64,000 nucleotides of DNA from Eubacteriaceae bacterium. Its GTDB lineage: Bacteria > Bacillota > Clostridia > Lachnospirales > Lachnospiraceae. The notes beneath the pieces were generated by a model. The model was not told the origin of the DNA. It was given only the letters and a program-made list of their open reading frames with translations, and did not search any database. Position numbers and translations under genes: made by a program. The stretch covers positions 1-64,000 of the forward strand of contig CABIYF010000010.1 in NCBI GenBank assembly GCA_902362875.1, in the 5' to 3' direction. Shown here in pieces: positions 7,286 to 15,375 of the stretch (its first letter is position 1; the number at the start of each line of letters is the position of its first letter).

Positions 7286-8446
7286 ATGAATCAAAAGAAA
7301 AACTATTACATAAGTGCATTTATTTTATATCTGAATTATTTTATTCATGGAATCGGCTGTTCTGTTCTGGGACAGGTCGCTGTAAAAGAAACATTGATTT
7401 CTCAGTGGGAAATTAATGATATCGGAAAGGTTACAATGGTAGCAGCAGCGTTAGGATTAGGAAGACTGATCGCATTACCATTTGCAGGACCGCTGTCTGA
7501 TAAACTTGGAAGAAGAATCGCATCTTTGATCGGTATTTTATCTTATATTATCTTTTTCTTTGGATTAGCAGTTTCACCAAATATGACAGTTGCATATATT
7601 GCAGCGATCTTAGGAGGAATCGCAAACTCATTCCTTGATACGGGAGTGATTCCAGCTTGTGTGGAAATCTTAGAACCAAGATCCAGCATGGCAACAATGC
7701 TTACAAAGTTTTCTATGTCATGTGCGCAGCTGTTACTTCCATTTATGATCGGAATGATCATGGGAATGAATCTTTCACTGAACGTGTTATTATATGTATG
7801 CGGAATTGCAATTTTAATTCTTGGAATTCTTGTCATTTTTATTCCGTTACCAGAAATGAAAACAGTTTCAAAAGAAAAAACTTCTCTGATCCAGGATATT
7901 AAAAATGCAAATTTCTCTTTAAAGAGTTTTGCATTGATCATGATCGGGTTTACAGGAACAGCGACATTCCAGTTATGGCTTAACTGTGCACAGGATTTTG
8001 CAAAAGAATATGCAGGAATCGAGAATCCAGCGATTATGCAGACCTATTATTCTATGGGATCTCTTGCAGCGATCATTATCACAACGATTTTGGTAAATAA
8101 GATCAAAGGTGTTAGATTCTTAGTGATATATCCTGCGATTGCAGCAGTTATGATCGCAGTTGTATATTTCTTAAGAACACCAGGCATCTGCTATATTGGA
8201 GCAGGAGTCGTTGGTTATACAGCAGGCGGGGTTATCCTTCAGTTAGCGACAGCGACAGCAAATGATCTGTTTCCAGAGATCAAGGGAACGATCACAAGTA
8301 TCGTTATGATCGCATCCAGTTTATCAAATTATACGATCTTATCTCTGGCAGGAACGATGGATAAAGCAAATATCCTGTTAATGAATCTTGTCATTACAGT
8401 GATCGGTGTAATTTTAGCAGTTTATGTAAATTTTGATAGAAAATAA
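7286..8446 (+). CDS. MFS transporter, probable quinate/shikimate carrier, copy 2
   Basis: 386 residues, about 12 helices, with the same G-P-L-S-D-K-L-G-R-R loop as its paralog at 5042-6235. A TTG at 7244 in frame would extend it, but lies inside the conserved leader element; ATG 7286 follows GGAGAA and aligns with the paralog's N terminus, so it is preferred. It has its own LysR-boxed promoter and terminator, so the two carriers are co-regulated but separately transcribed. Two carriers may mean substrate uptake and product export, or two substrates (inference). Confidence 0.85.
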   Translation: MNQKKNYYISAFILYLNYFIHGIGCSVLGQVAVKETLISQWEINDIGKVTMVAAALGLGRLIALPFAGPLSDKLGRRIASLIGILSYIIFFFGLAVSPNMTVAYIAAILGGIANSFLDTGVIPACVEILEPRSSMATMLTKFSMSCAQLLLPFMIGMIMGMNLSLNVLLYVCGIAILILGILVIFIPLPEMKTVSKEKTSLIQDIKNANFSLKSFALIMIGFTGTATFQLWLNCAQDFAKEYAGIENPAIMQTYYSMGSLAAIIITTILVNKIKGVRFLVIYPAIAAVMIAVVYFLRTPGICYIGAGVVGYTAGGVILQLATATANDLFPEIKGTITSIVMIASSLSNYTILSLAGTMDKANILLMNLVITVIGVILAVYVNFDRK

Positions 8447-8467
8447 AACGAAATAAAAATAAAATTT

Positions 8468-8503
8468 CTGTCAGTAGATAAAGTTCTGCTGGCAGTTTTT
8501 TCT
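8468..8503 (+). terminator. Terminator after second MFS gene
   Basis: CTGTCAGTAGA / TCTGCTGGCAG stem (with G-U pairs) followed by a run of seven T with one interruption. Confidence 0.8.
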
Positions 8504-8574
8504 TTCATTAATATTTATAAATGTTTTGTAAAAAATAATAGATAAAATTTATGAAATATATAGACAAAAAATAT

Positions 8575-8603
8575 TTGCTGAATTCATAGTTTTTAGGTAT
8601 AAT
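8575..8603 (+). promoter_or_regulatory. TRAP operon promoter
   Basis: -35 TTGCTG (8575-8580), 17 bp, -10 TATAAT (8598-8603). A small inverted repeat GGCAAA...TTTGCC follows at 8612-8632, near the predicted start, and may be an operator. It lacks the LysR box layout of the three upstream promoters. Confidence 0.7.
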
Positions 8604-8684
8604 TTAGTAAGGCAAATTGTTAAAGTTTTGCCAGAGTTTGTGAAAATAATGACTTTCGTTACAGAAAGTAGAAAGAGGTGAATC

Positions 8685-9173
8685 ATGCTAAAATGGCTTG
8701 ATGAGAATCTGGAAGAGTTTCTAATGGTAATCTTATTGATCGCAATGACAGTGATCATGGGAATTCAGGTATTTGCAAGATATGCACTTGGAGCATCCCT
8801 TTCCTGGTCAGAAGAATTAACAAGATATCTCTTTATCTGGTCAGGTTTTATCAGTGTTAGTTACTGCACCAGAAAGTGTATTTCAATCAAGATTGAACAG
8901 TTTGTAGCAATGTTTCCAAAGAGAGGGAAAGCATTATTTAAAGTGATCAATCATACAATCGAACTTGCATTGTTTTTATATCTGATCCCTTATGCCGTTT
9001 TATATTTAAAGAGCGCATTTGAGAGTGGTCAGGTAAGTCCGGCATGCCAGATTCCAATGTATTATATTCAGGCAGCGCCTTTAGTAAGTTTTGTATTAGT
9101 AGCATTTCGTATCATTCAGCGTTGGATCATTGAATTCAAGGTTGTGATTCATAAAGATAAGGAGGATAAATAA
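8685..9173 (+). CDS. TRAP transporter small permease (DctQ family)
   Basis: 162 residues with four predicted membrane helices; the conserved W-S-E-E-L-T-R-Y-L-F-I-W segment of DctQ is at about 44-55. Partner of the large permease in Na+-driven uptake of an organic acid captured by the DctP protein. Its stop codon directly precedes the ATG of dctM, so the pair is translationally coupled. RBS AAAGAGGTG. Confidence 0.9.
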   Translation: MLKWLDENLEEFLMVILLIAMTVIMGIQVFARYALGASLSWSEELTRYLFIWSGFISVSYCTRKCISIKIEQFVAMFPKRGKALFKVINHTIELALFLYLIPYAVLYLKSAFESGQVSPACQIPMYYIQAAPLVSFVLVAFRIIQRWIIEFKVVIHKDKEDK

Positions 9174-10463
9174 ATGTCAGCAGCAGTCGTATTTTTACTC
9201 TTCTTTATTTGTCTGATCATTGCAATTCCGATTTCAATCGCCCTTGGAATTGTATCTGTACTTCCAGGAGCATTTGATCCATCATTTACAGCAAGCGGAC
9301 AGTTTGTCATTCGTTCCATGCTTGGAGGAATTGACAGTTTCCCATTGCTTGCAGTTCCAATGTTTGTATTATCTGGAATGATCATGGCAAAAGGAGGAAT
9401 CTCTAAGAAGATTTTTGACGTTTTTGCGTTCTTTATTGGAAAGTTAACAGCAGGAATGCCTTGTGCAGTAATCGTAACCTGCTTATTTTATGGAGCAATC
9501 TCAGGATCAGCCCCTGCAACTGTAGCAGCAGTAGGAAGTATGACAATTCCAATCTTAGTTCGTTTGGGATATGACAAGTCATTTGCAACAGCGATCGTAG
9601 CGGTAGCTGGTGGTCTTGGGGTTATCATACCGCCAAGTATTCCGTTTATCATGTATGGTATGGCATCTGGAGAATCCGTAAGTGATCTGTTTATGGCAGG
9701 AGTTGTACCGGGATTACTGATCGGAGCTTTATTAATGGTCTATGCCATTTATTATTGTAAGAAACATGGAGAAGATAAAGAAAAGATCGCAGCAGAGATC
9801 GATCAGTTACATGCGAAAGGATTTATCGGAGTATTCAAAGAAAGCTTTTTTGCGATCTTAAGTCCGGTGATCATTCTTGGATGTATTTATACAGGAGTTG
9901 CATCTCCAACAGAAGCAGCGGTTATTTCCGTATTTTATTCTTTGATCGTCAGCTTATTTATTTATAAATCCATGAAATTTAAAGATATCTGGGGAATCAT
10001 GGTGGAAGGTGTCAGAACTTATGCCCCTATCCTGTTTATCCTTGCTGCATCCATTGCATTCTCAAGAGTGTTAACATTGATGCGAGTACCTCAGTCAATC
10101 AGTGCATGGATCTTAAGCAACTTCCATAATAAAGTCGTGATCTTACTGGTAATTAACGTATTCCTGTTGATCGTAGGTATGGTCATGGATACAACACCAG
10201 CGATCCTTATTTTAACACCAATCTTATTACCAATCGTTACAGCAATCGGTATGAATCCAATTCATTTTGGTGTTATGATGGTTGTAAACCTTGCAATTGG
10301 TTTCGTTACACCACCAATTGGAGTCAACTTATTTGTGGCATCATCCTTAACGGATATCCCAGTGATGAAGATTGCGCAGAAAGCAATGCCATTGATCATC
10401 TGCTTTTTGATCGCTTTACTTTTGATCACATTTATTCCACAGATCAGTCTGGCACTTTTATAA
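9174..10463 (+). CDS. TRAP transporter large permease (DctM family)
   Basis: 429 residues, about 12 membrane helices, with DctM signatures G-A-I-S-G-S-A-P-A-T-V-A-A-V-G, P-P-S-I-P and P-T-E-A-A. Forms the translocation channel with DctQ. RBS AAGGAGG lies in the end of dctQ. The substrate is set by the binding protein that follows; an organic acid, possibly a hydroaromatic acid given the neighbours. Confidence 0.93.
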   Translation: MSAAVVFLLFFICLIIAIPISIALGIVSVLPGAFDPSFTASGQFVIRSMLGGIDSFPLLAVPMFVLSGMIMAKGGISKKIFDVFAFFIGKLTAGMPCAVIVTCLFYGAISGSAPATVAAVGSMTIPILVRLGYDKSFATAIVAVAGGLGVIIPPSIPFIMYGMASGESVSDLFMAGVVPGLLIGALLMVYAIYYCKKHGEDKEKIAAEIDQLHAKGFIGVFKESFFAILSPVIILGCIYTGVASPTEAAVISVFYSLIVSLFIYKSMKFKDIWGIMVEGVRTYAPILFILAASIAFSRVLTLMRVPQSISAWILSNFHNKVVILLVINVFLLIVGMVMDTTPAILILTPILLPIVTAIGMNPIHFGVMMVVNLAIGFVTPPIGVNLFVASSLTDIPVMKIAQKAMPLIICFLIALLLITFIPQISLALL

Positions 10464-10479
10464 GGAGGTTTAGGATTTC

Positions 10480-11499
10480 ATGAGAAAAATCATAAAAAGA
10501 TCTGTAGTAGTTCTTCTTGCGGGAGTATTATTATTCAGCTTATCTGGATGCAAGAAGAAACAGAGTAAAGACGAAGTACAAAGATATGCATGGCCGCTTG
10601 GAACTTCCAGTCCGGAAGATACGGTAACACAGCTTTATGCAGAGAAATTTGCAAAAGAAGTTTCCAAATTAAGTCATGGAAAGATGAAGATCGAAGTTTA
10701 TCCAAACAGTACCCTTGGAGGAGACCGTGAGCTTCTTGAGAGCTGCAAAGATGGAGATATTCCATTTGTTGTACAAAATACAGCACCACAGGTAACATTC
10801 CTTCCAGATACAGCGGTATTTGACCTGCCAAGTGCGTTTACAACGATCAAACAGGCACGAGAAGCTGTAGATAATCCAGCATTCTACAAGAAGATGGAGA
10901 AAGTATATCAGAAAGGCGGCTATAAGCTCCTTGGATATGCCGATCAGGGATTTCGTGTCATGTCTACAAATAAGAATGTCAAAAGCATCAAAGATTTCAA
11001 AGGACAGAAGATCCGTACGATGGAGAACAGCTATCATCTGAAGTTCTGGAAGACACTTGGAGCAAATCCAACACCAATGACATTCAGTGAAGTTTACATC
11101 GGACTTCAGCAGGGAACGATCGATGCACAGGAAAATCCTTATGAAGTAATCGTTTCCAGTAAATTATATGAACAGCAGGATTATGTTGTAGAGACAAACC
11201 ATCTGCCACATTATATCTCATTGATCGTCAGTGATGAATTCTATAACAGTCTATCAAAAGATCAGCAGAAGATCATCGATCAGGCATCACAGACAGCAAA
11301 GACATATGCGAGAGAAGCATCTGATAAGAGAATTGCAGATCGTATCAAGATCATTGAAGACAGTGGTACAAAGATTGTGAAACTAGATGCAAAGACACAG
11401 AAAGAAGTGCGAGAAGAAGCACAGCCAGTTTATGATGCGATCAAGAAGAATATCTCAAAAGATATTTATAATGCATACTTAAGTGGCGTAGAAAAATAA
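10480..11499 (+). CDS. TRAP transporter substrate-binding lipoprotein (DctP family)
   Basis: 339 residues. Signal peptide with lipobox L-S-G-C; lipidated C24 anchors it outside the membrane. DctP fold with the conserved carboxylate-binding arginine R179 in G-Q-K-I-R-T-M and the motif Q-Q-G-T-I-D-A-Q-E-N-P. Third gene of dctQMP, RBS AAGGAGG. The ligand should be an organic acid; quinate/shikimate is possible from context but the operon has its own unrelated promoter. Confidence 0.9.
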   Translation: MRKIIKRSVVVLLAGVLLFSLSGCKKKQSKDEVQRYAWPLGTSSPEDTVTQLYAEKFAKEVSKLSHGKMKIEVYPNSTLGGDRELLESCKDGDIPFVVQNTAPQVTFLPDTAVFDLPSAFTTIKQAREAVDNPAFYKKMEKVYQKGGYKLLGYADQGFRVMSTNKNVKSIKDFKGQKIRTMENSYHLKFWKTLGANPTPMTFSEVYIGLQQGTIDAQENPYEVIVSSKLYEQQDYVVETNHLPHYISLIVSDEFYNSLSKDQQKIIDQASQTAKTYAREASDKRIADRIKIIEDSGTKIVKLDAKTQKEVREEAQPVYDAIKKNISKDIYNAYLSGVEK

Positions 11500-11509
11500 G
11501 ATCAACAAT

Positions 11510-11556
11510 AATATGGGACTGGAAATTTAAAAAATCTGGTCTCATATTTTATTTTG
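11510..11556 (+). terminator. Terminator of the TRAP operon
   Basis: AATATGGGACTGGA / TCTGGTCTCATATT stem with G-U pairs, then TTATTTTGTT. Confidence 0.75.
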
Positions 11557-11631
11557 TTCTTGCCAATTTTATAAAGCTATTATAAAATAAACAAGATTAA
11601 GTTATAAAAGTTGTAAAAAGGAAGATAAATT

Positions 11632-12132
11632 ATGTTTCAGAAATTCTACCCGTCCGAAGATATCAGAAGTACCTATGATATTGATTTCGAACGATATTAC
11701 AAAGAAGGATACCGCGGAGTGATCTTCGATGTCGACAATACGTTAGTGCCGCACAATGCACCTGCAGATGAGAGAGCGAAGAAGTTATTTAAGAGACTTG
11801 ATGAGATTGGAATGCAGTATTGCTTTACAAGTAACAACAAGGAACCGAGAGTCAAAGCTTTTTGTGAAGCGGTTCATGGAAAATATTATGTATACAAAGC
11901 GAATAAGCCATCAGTAAAAGGCTATGAGAAAGCAATGAAACTGATGGGAACGAATAAGAAGAATACATTTTTTGTAGGAGATCAGTTGTTTACCGATGTC
12001 TATGGAGCAAACAGAACAGGGTTACATAGCATTCTAGTAACACCAATGAATCCAAAAGAAGAGATTCAGATCGTATTAAAACGTTATCTTGAGAAGATTG
12101 TATTATGGCAGTACCGCAAGAAAAGACATTAA
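11632..12132 (+). CDS. YqeG-family HAD-IIIA phosphatase
   Basis: 166 residues. HAD nucleophile motif D-V-D-N-T-L (about 38-43), T-S-N-N motif II, lysine motif K-P and F-V-G-D-Q-L-F-T-D-V motif IV. YqeG homologs (GEP4-like) are thought to dephosphorylate a phosphorylated metabolite or lipid such as phosphatidylglycerophosphate. In related genomes yqeG commonly precedes a shikimate-kinase/efp block; here the flavoenzyme and LysR pair lies between yqeG and that block, as if inserted (inference). RBS GGAAG. Confidence 0.85.
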   Translation: MFQKFYPSEDIRSTYDIDFERYYKEGYRGVIFDVDNTLVPHNAPADERAKKLFKRLDEIGMQYCFTSNNKEPRVKAFCEAVHGKYYVYKANKPSVKGYEKAMKLMGTNKKNTFFVGDQLFTDVYGANRTGLHSILVTPMNPKEEIQIVLKRYLEKIVLWQYRKKRH

Positions 12133-12150
12133 TTAAAAAATGAATAAGAA

Positions 12151-12190
12151 AAAATATGGGTCAGATTTTCAAAATCTGGCCCATATTTTT
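12151..12190. terminator. Bidirectional terminator
   Basis: AAAATATGGGTCAGATTTT and AAAATCTGGCCCATATTTTT form a 19 bp stem between the convergent yqeG and second flavoenzyme genes. Confidence 0.9.
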
Positions 12191-12255
12191 CACAAATTTA
12201 CAATCAATTATTTCAAATCCTTCAAAAGGAGTGAAATCAAAATAAAATTATGATA

Positions 12256-14244
12256 TTAAATGAAATCCTGACGTTCTAATGCAACTAAGATGTCACGACC
12301 TTCTTTAACACCTTCGATGATACGACGTGTCTGAGCACTGTCACCGATGTTAAGTACTTCAACACCTTCATAAATGAAGTGGTTGTATAATTCCTGAAGA
12401 GAAGGAGTTGCAGACTGCATTCCAAGACATACAAATCCATAATCAAAGTCTAATTCAAGATCTTTATAGTCATGTCTTACAACAAAGCTGTGATCTTTTA
12501 CTTCTAATAAAGAAGCATTAGGATACTGATTTACTTTGTTCTTGTTCATGAATTCGATAGAACCAGTCTTAGTAATAAAGTCAAGGTTCTCACCAAAATG
12601 TGCTTTCTGTTCAACGATTGTTACGTCAGCTTTTCTAGGAACAAAGAATTCAACAACGTCGAGTCCTACGTTTCCACCACCGATAACAACAACCTTCTTA
12701 CCTGTTAAATCTTCAGGATAAGAATCTACATGATCTACAAGATCGAAGATTGTAGATACGTTTCCAGCTTCTAAATTTTCCTTTAATCCAGGAATGTTTG
12801 GAAGAAGTGGAACAGATCCTGTAGCATTTACAACGATATCTGGTTTGAAACCTTCAATGAACTCAATAGAAGCTTCTGTATTCTTGCAGATAAACAGATT
12901 CTTAAGTTTCATTGCACGACGTTCTAAGTACTGTGGGAAATATCCAAGACGCTGTTTGTTAGGCATCTTTCCTACACGGCGGGCAAGTCCACCAAGTTCT
13001 CCTGATTTCTCAATCAGAACTGTAGAACAGCCAACTTCAGCAGCTGTACATGCAGCTTCAAGACCAGCAGTACCACCACCGACAACGACAACATTACATG
13101 GTTTCTTTAATTTCTTGTCTTTATATAGGGAACCTGAAACAAGAGCAGGGTTAATGCTGCATCGGATAGGTTCATCACCTAATGTTGCTGTACATCCATT
13201 GTTACAAGAAATACAACGATTGATGTCATCTGTGTTACCAAACTGAACTTTGTTTACCCATTCAGGATCAGCGATCAGTCCACGTCCGATAGCGATCAGA
13301 TCTGCTTCATCATCTTCAAGGATGCGGTTTGCAACTTCTGGTTCACGGATATTACCACTTGTCTGGCAAGGCTTACCAGTTTTTTCTTTGATAGCTTTTG
13401 ACATGAATGATTTCCATCCATCTGGAAGGTAATCTGCGTCATACTGGTACTGGATAGAACATGTAAGTCCAGCAGAAACATCAAATACATCAACATAATC
13501 TTTGAAATATTCAACGATCTCTAATGTATCATCTAATGTGTTACCACCTTCAGCAAGCTCATCAGCACTGATTCCTAAGAAGATAGGAATATTTTCACCA
13601 ACTGTCTCACGAACAGCTTTTAATACTAATGTAGTAAAACGTGCACGATTCTCTTTAGATCCACCGAATTCATCAGTACGGTCATTTGTTGTTGGAGATA
13701 AGAACTGGTTTAATAAGTAACCATGTCCAGCCTGAATCTCAACAGCATCAAATCCTGCTGTAACAGCACGTTTTGCTGCTTCAGCAAATTTGTCAACGAT
13801 TGTATAAATCTCGTCTGTTGTCAAAGCTCTTGGGATATCTCCGCCAACTCTTGATGGGATATCAGATGCAGATACTGGCTGGATGTTTGTCATCTTACCA
13901 TTGGCTGCAGATCCAGCATGATTTAATAAGATGCTGACTTTAGATCCACAGTCATGAATGCTTTCGCATAATCTGTAAAGACCAGGAATGTAATTGTCAT
14001 GGTCAATACGAAGCTGATAAGCACCGCTTGCACCCTGTGGTGAATAAACGCTTGCTGCTTCAATAGTGATCAGGCCAGTTCCGCCTTTTGCACGCTGTTT
14101 ATAATAATCAATGATTCTCTCATTTACTTCTCCGGTATGCTCAGCAAAATTTGTTCCAATGGGAGTCATGACAATACGATTTCGTAATGTCATAGATTTT
14201 ACTGTGTACGGTTCAAATAATTTACGGAAATTCTTTGCTGCCAT
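12256..14244 (-). CDS. NADH:flavin oxidoreductase / enoate reductase-like flavoenzyme, copy 2
   Basis: 662 residues with the same FMN barrel - [4Fe-4S] - FAD/NAD(P) architecture as copy 1 (880-2877) and strong similarity throughout. Cluster cysteines C344, C347, C351, C362; FAD motif V-V-V-V-G-G-G-T-A-G near 386-395. One notable difference: the active-site pair is Q171/H174 (I-Q-A-G-H-G-Y) instead of H170/H173, which should change how the substrate carbonyl or carboxylate is held. Divergent from its own LysR gene with a palindromic operator between. RBS GGAGGATC. A different enone or enoate of the same pathway is a fair guess. Confidence 0.9.
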   Translation of the reverse strand: MAAKNFRKLFEPYTVKSMTLRNRIVMTPIGTNFAEHTGEVNERIIDYYKQRAKGGTGLITIEAASVYSPQGASGAYQLRIDHDNYIPGLYRLCESIHDCGSKVSILLNHAGSAANGKMTNIQPVSASDIPSRVGGDIPRALTTDEIYTIVDKFAEAAKRAVTAGFDAVEIQAGHGYLLNQFLSPTTNDRTDEFGGSKENRARFTTLVLKAVRETVGENIPIFLGISADELAEGGNTLDDTLEIVEYFKDYVDVFDVSAGLTCSIQYQYDADYLPDGWKSFMSKAIKEKTGKPCQTSGNIREPEVANRILEDDEADLIAIGRGLIADPEWVNKVQFGNTDDINRCISCNNGCTATLGDEPIRCSINPALVSGSLYKDKKLKKPCNVVVVGGGTAGLEAACTAAEVGCSTVLIEKSGELGGLARRVGKMPNKQRLGYFPQYLERRAMKLKNLFICKNTEASIEFIEGFKPDIVVNATGSVPLLPNIPGLKENLEAGNVSTIFDLVDHVDSYPEDLTGKKVVVIGGGNVGLDVVEFFVPRKADVTIVEQKAHFGENLDFITKTGSIEFMNKNKVNQYPNASLLEVKDHSFVVRHDYKDLELDFDYGFVCLGMQSATPSLQELYNHFIYEGVEVLNIGDSAQTRRIIEGVKEGRDILVALERQDFI

Positions 14245-14285
14245 AATTATGATCCTCCAATATGTTTAATAGTTTTCTAAGAATA

Positions 14286-14314
14286 ATTATAGCAAAGTGA
14301 ATATATAAATGCAA
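14286..14314 (-). promoter_or_regulatory. Promoter of flavoenzyme copy 2
   Basis: Minus strand -35 TTGCAT (14309-14314), 17 bp spacer, -10 TATAAT (14286-14291). Confidence 0.8.
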
Positions 14315-14332
14315 TGAAGAATGTGGTATACT

Positions 14333-14355
14333 ATCCATAAATAAATTTTATGGAT
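14333..14355. promoter_or_regulatory. Operator palindrome of the second LysR
   Basis: Perfect inverted repeat ATCCATAAA-N5-TTTATGGAT containing T-N11-A (CATA-N9-TATG). It overlaps a -10-like TATACT (14327-14332) of the lysR gene and lies upstream of the divergent flavoenzyme promoter, so it can serve both. Confidence 0.75.
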
Positions 14356-14371
14356 TGGGAGGGCATAGATT

Positions 14372-15259
14372 ATGAATTTGAATCATTTGTACTATTTCCG
14401 GGCTTTGGCAAAGGAAGAACACTATACAAGAACGGCTGATATGCTGTCAATTACACAGCCAAGTTTAAGCCATGCAATATCATGTCTTGAGAGTGAATTA
14501 GGGGTAAAATTATTTGAAAAACAGGGAAGAAACGCAAAATTAACAAAATACGGAGCTTTATTTTTACGATATGTAGAGCAATCTCTTGATATGCTGGATG
14601 AAGGAAGAAGAGTTTTAACAGAAACTTCAGGGATCAGCGGCGGATTTATTGATATGGGGTATATTTTTACACTGGGAAGTCACTTTATCCCGAATCTGAT
14701 CAAAAGTTATCTTGAAGAAAAAGGAGAAAATCATATCAGATTTTCTTTTGGACAGGGAACAACAAAAAAAATCGTAGAAGAATTAAAGGATGGGAAATAT
14801 GATCTTGCATTTTCTTCTTATATAGAAGGAGAAGATGAACTTGAGTTTATTCCGGTAGGACAGGAAGAACTGGTTCTTATCACGCCAAAAGGACATCCAT
14901 TGGCAGAGAAAGAAGAGATTGATCTTATAGATACGGTTGATTATGATTATGTATATTTTACAAGAAATAGTGGTTTAAGACCGGTAATCGACAGTTGCTT
15001 TTCAAAAATCAAAAGACAGCCGGCAATTGCATATGAAGGAGAAGAAGATTCATCGGTTGCAGGACTTGTTGCAGCAGGATTTGGAATTGCGATCGTGCCA
15101 AAGATTCCGCTGCTTGATACGATGGATGTCTGTATCCGCCCAATTGTATCACCAGAAATTGAAAGATATATCTATCTTGTATTAAAAAAAGATAAATATC
15201 TGACACCAGTTGTAAAGGATTTTATTTCATTTATCACAGAGCAAAGTGAATTTGCTTAA
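14372..15259 (+). CDS. LysR-family transcriptional regulator, second copy
   Basis: 295 residues; N-terminal winged helix (M-N-L-N-H-L-Y-Y-F, Q-P-S-L-S-H-A-I) then an effector domain, closely similar in start and domain layout to the LysR at 3035-3925. Divergently arranged with flavoenzyme copy 2, the usual position for a LysR that controls its neighbour. Its operator carries the same T-N11-A core but different outer bases (CATA...TATG versus GATA...TATC), so the two regulators probably recognise different sites. RBS GGGAGG. Confidence 0.9.
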   Translation: MNLNHLYYFRALAKEEHYTRTADMLSITQPSLSHAISCLESELGVKLFEKQGRNAKLTKYGALFLRYVEQSLDMLDEGRRVLTETSGISGGFIDMGYIFTLGSHFIPNLIKSYLEEKGENHIRFSFGQGTTKKIVEELKDGKYDLAFSSYIEGEDELEFIPVGQEELVLITPKGHPLAEKEEIDLIDTVDYDYVYFTRNSGLRPVIDSCFSKIKRQPAIAYEGEEDSSVAGLVAAGFGIAIVPKIPLLDTMDVCIRPIVSPEIERYIYLVLKKDKYLTPVVKDFISFITEQSEFA

Positions 15260-15276
15260 ATTATGGATGCAATGAA

Positions 15277-15306
15277 TTGAAAAAAGATAGAAATGTATGA
15301 TATACT
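15277..15306 (+). promoter_or_regulatory. Promoter of the chorismate mutase-shikimate kinase gene
   Basis: -35 TTGAAA (15277-15282), 18 bp spacer, -10 TATACT (15301-15306). Confidence 0.65.
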
Positions 15307-15375
15307 ATCTAAGACCATACTTTGTATTTATGAAAAGATGGGAATATTTAGGACAGAAAAGGAAAGAACAAGAAG

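Noticed and set aside
12536..13720. Several plus-strand open frames
   Set aside because: Antisense shadows of the second flavoenzyme gene, no ribosome sites.
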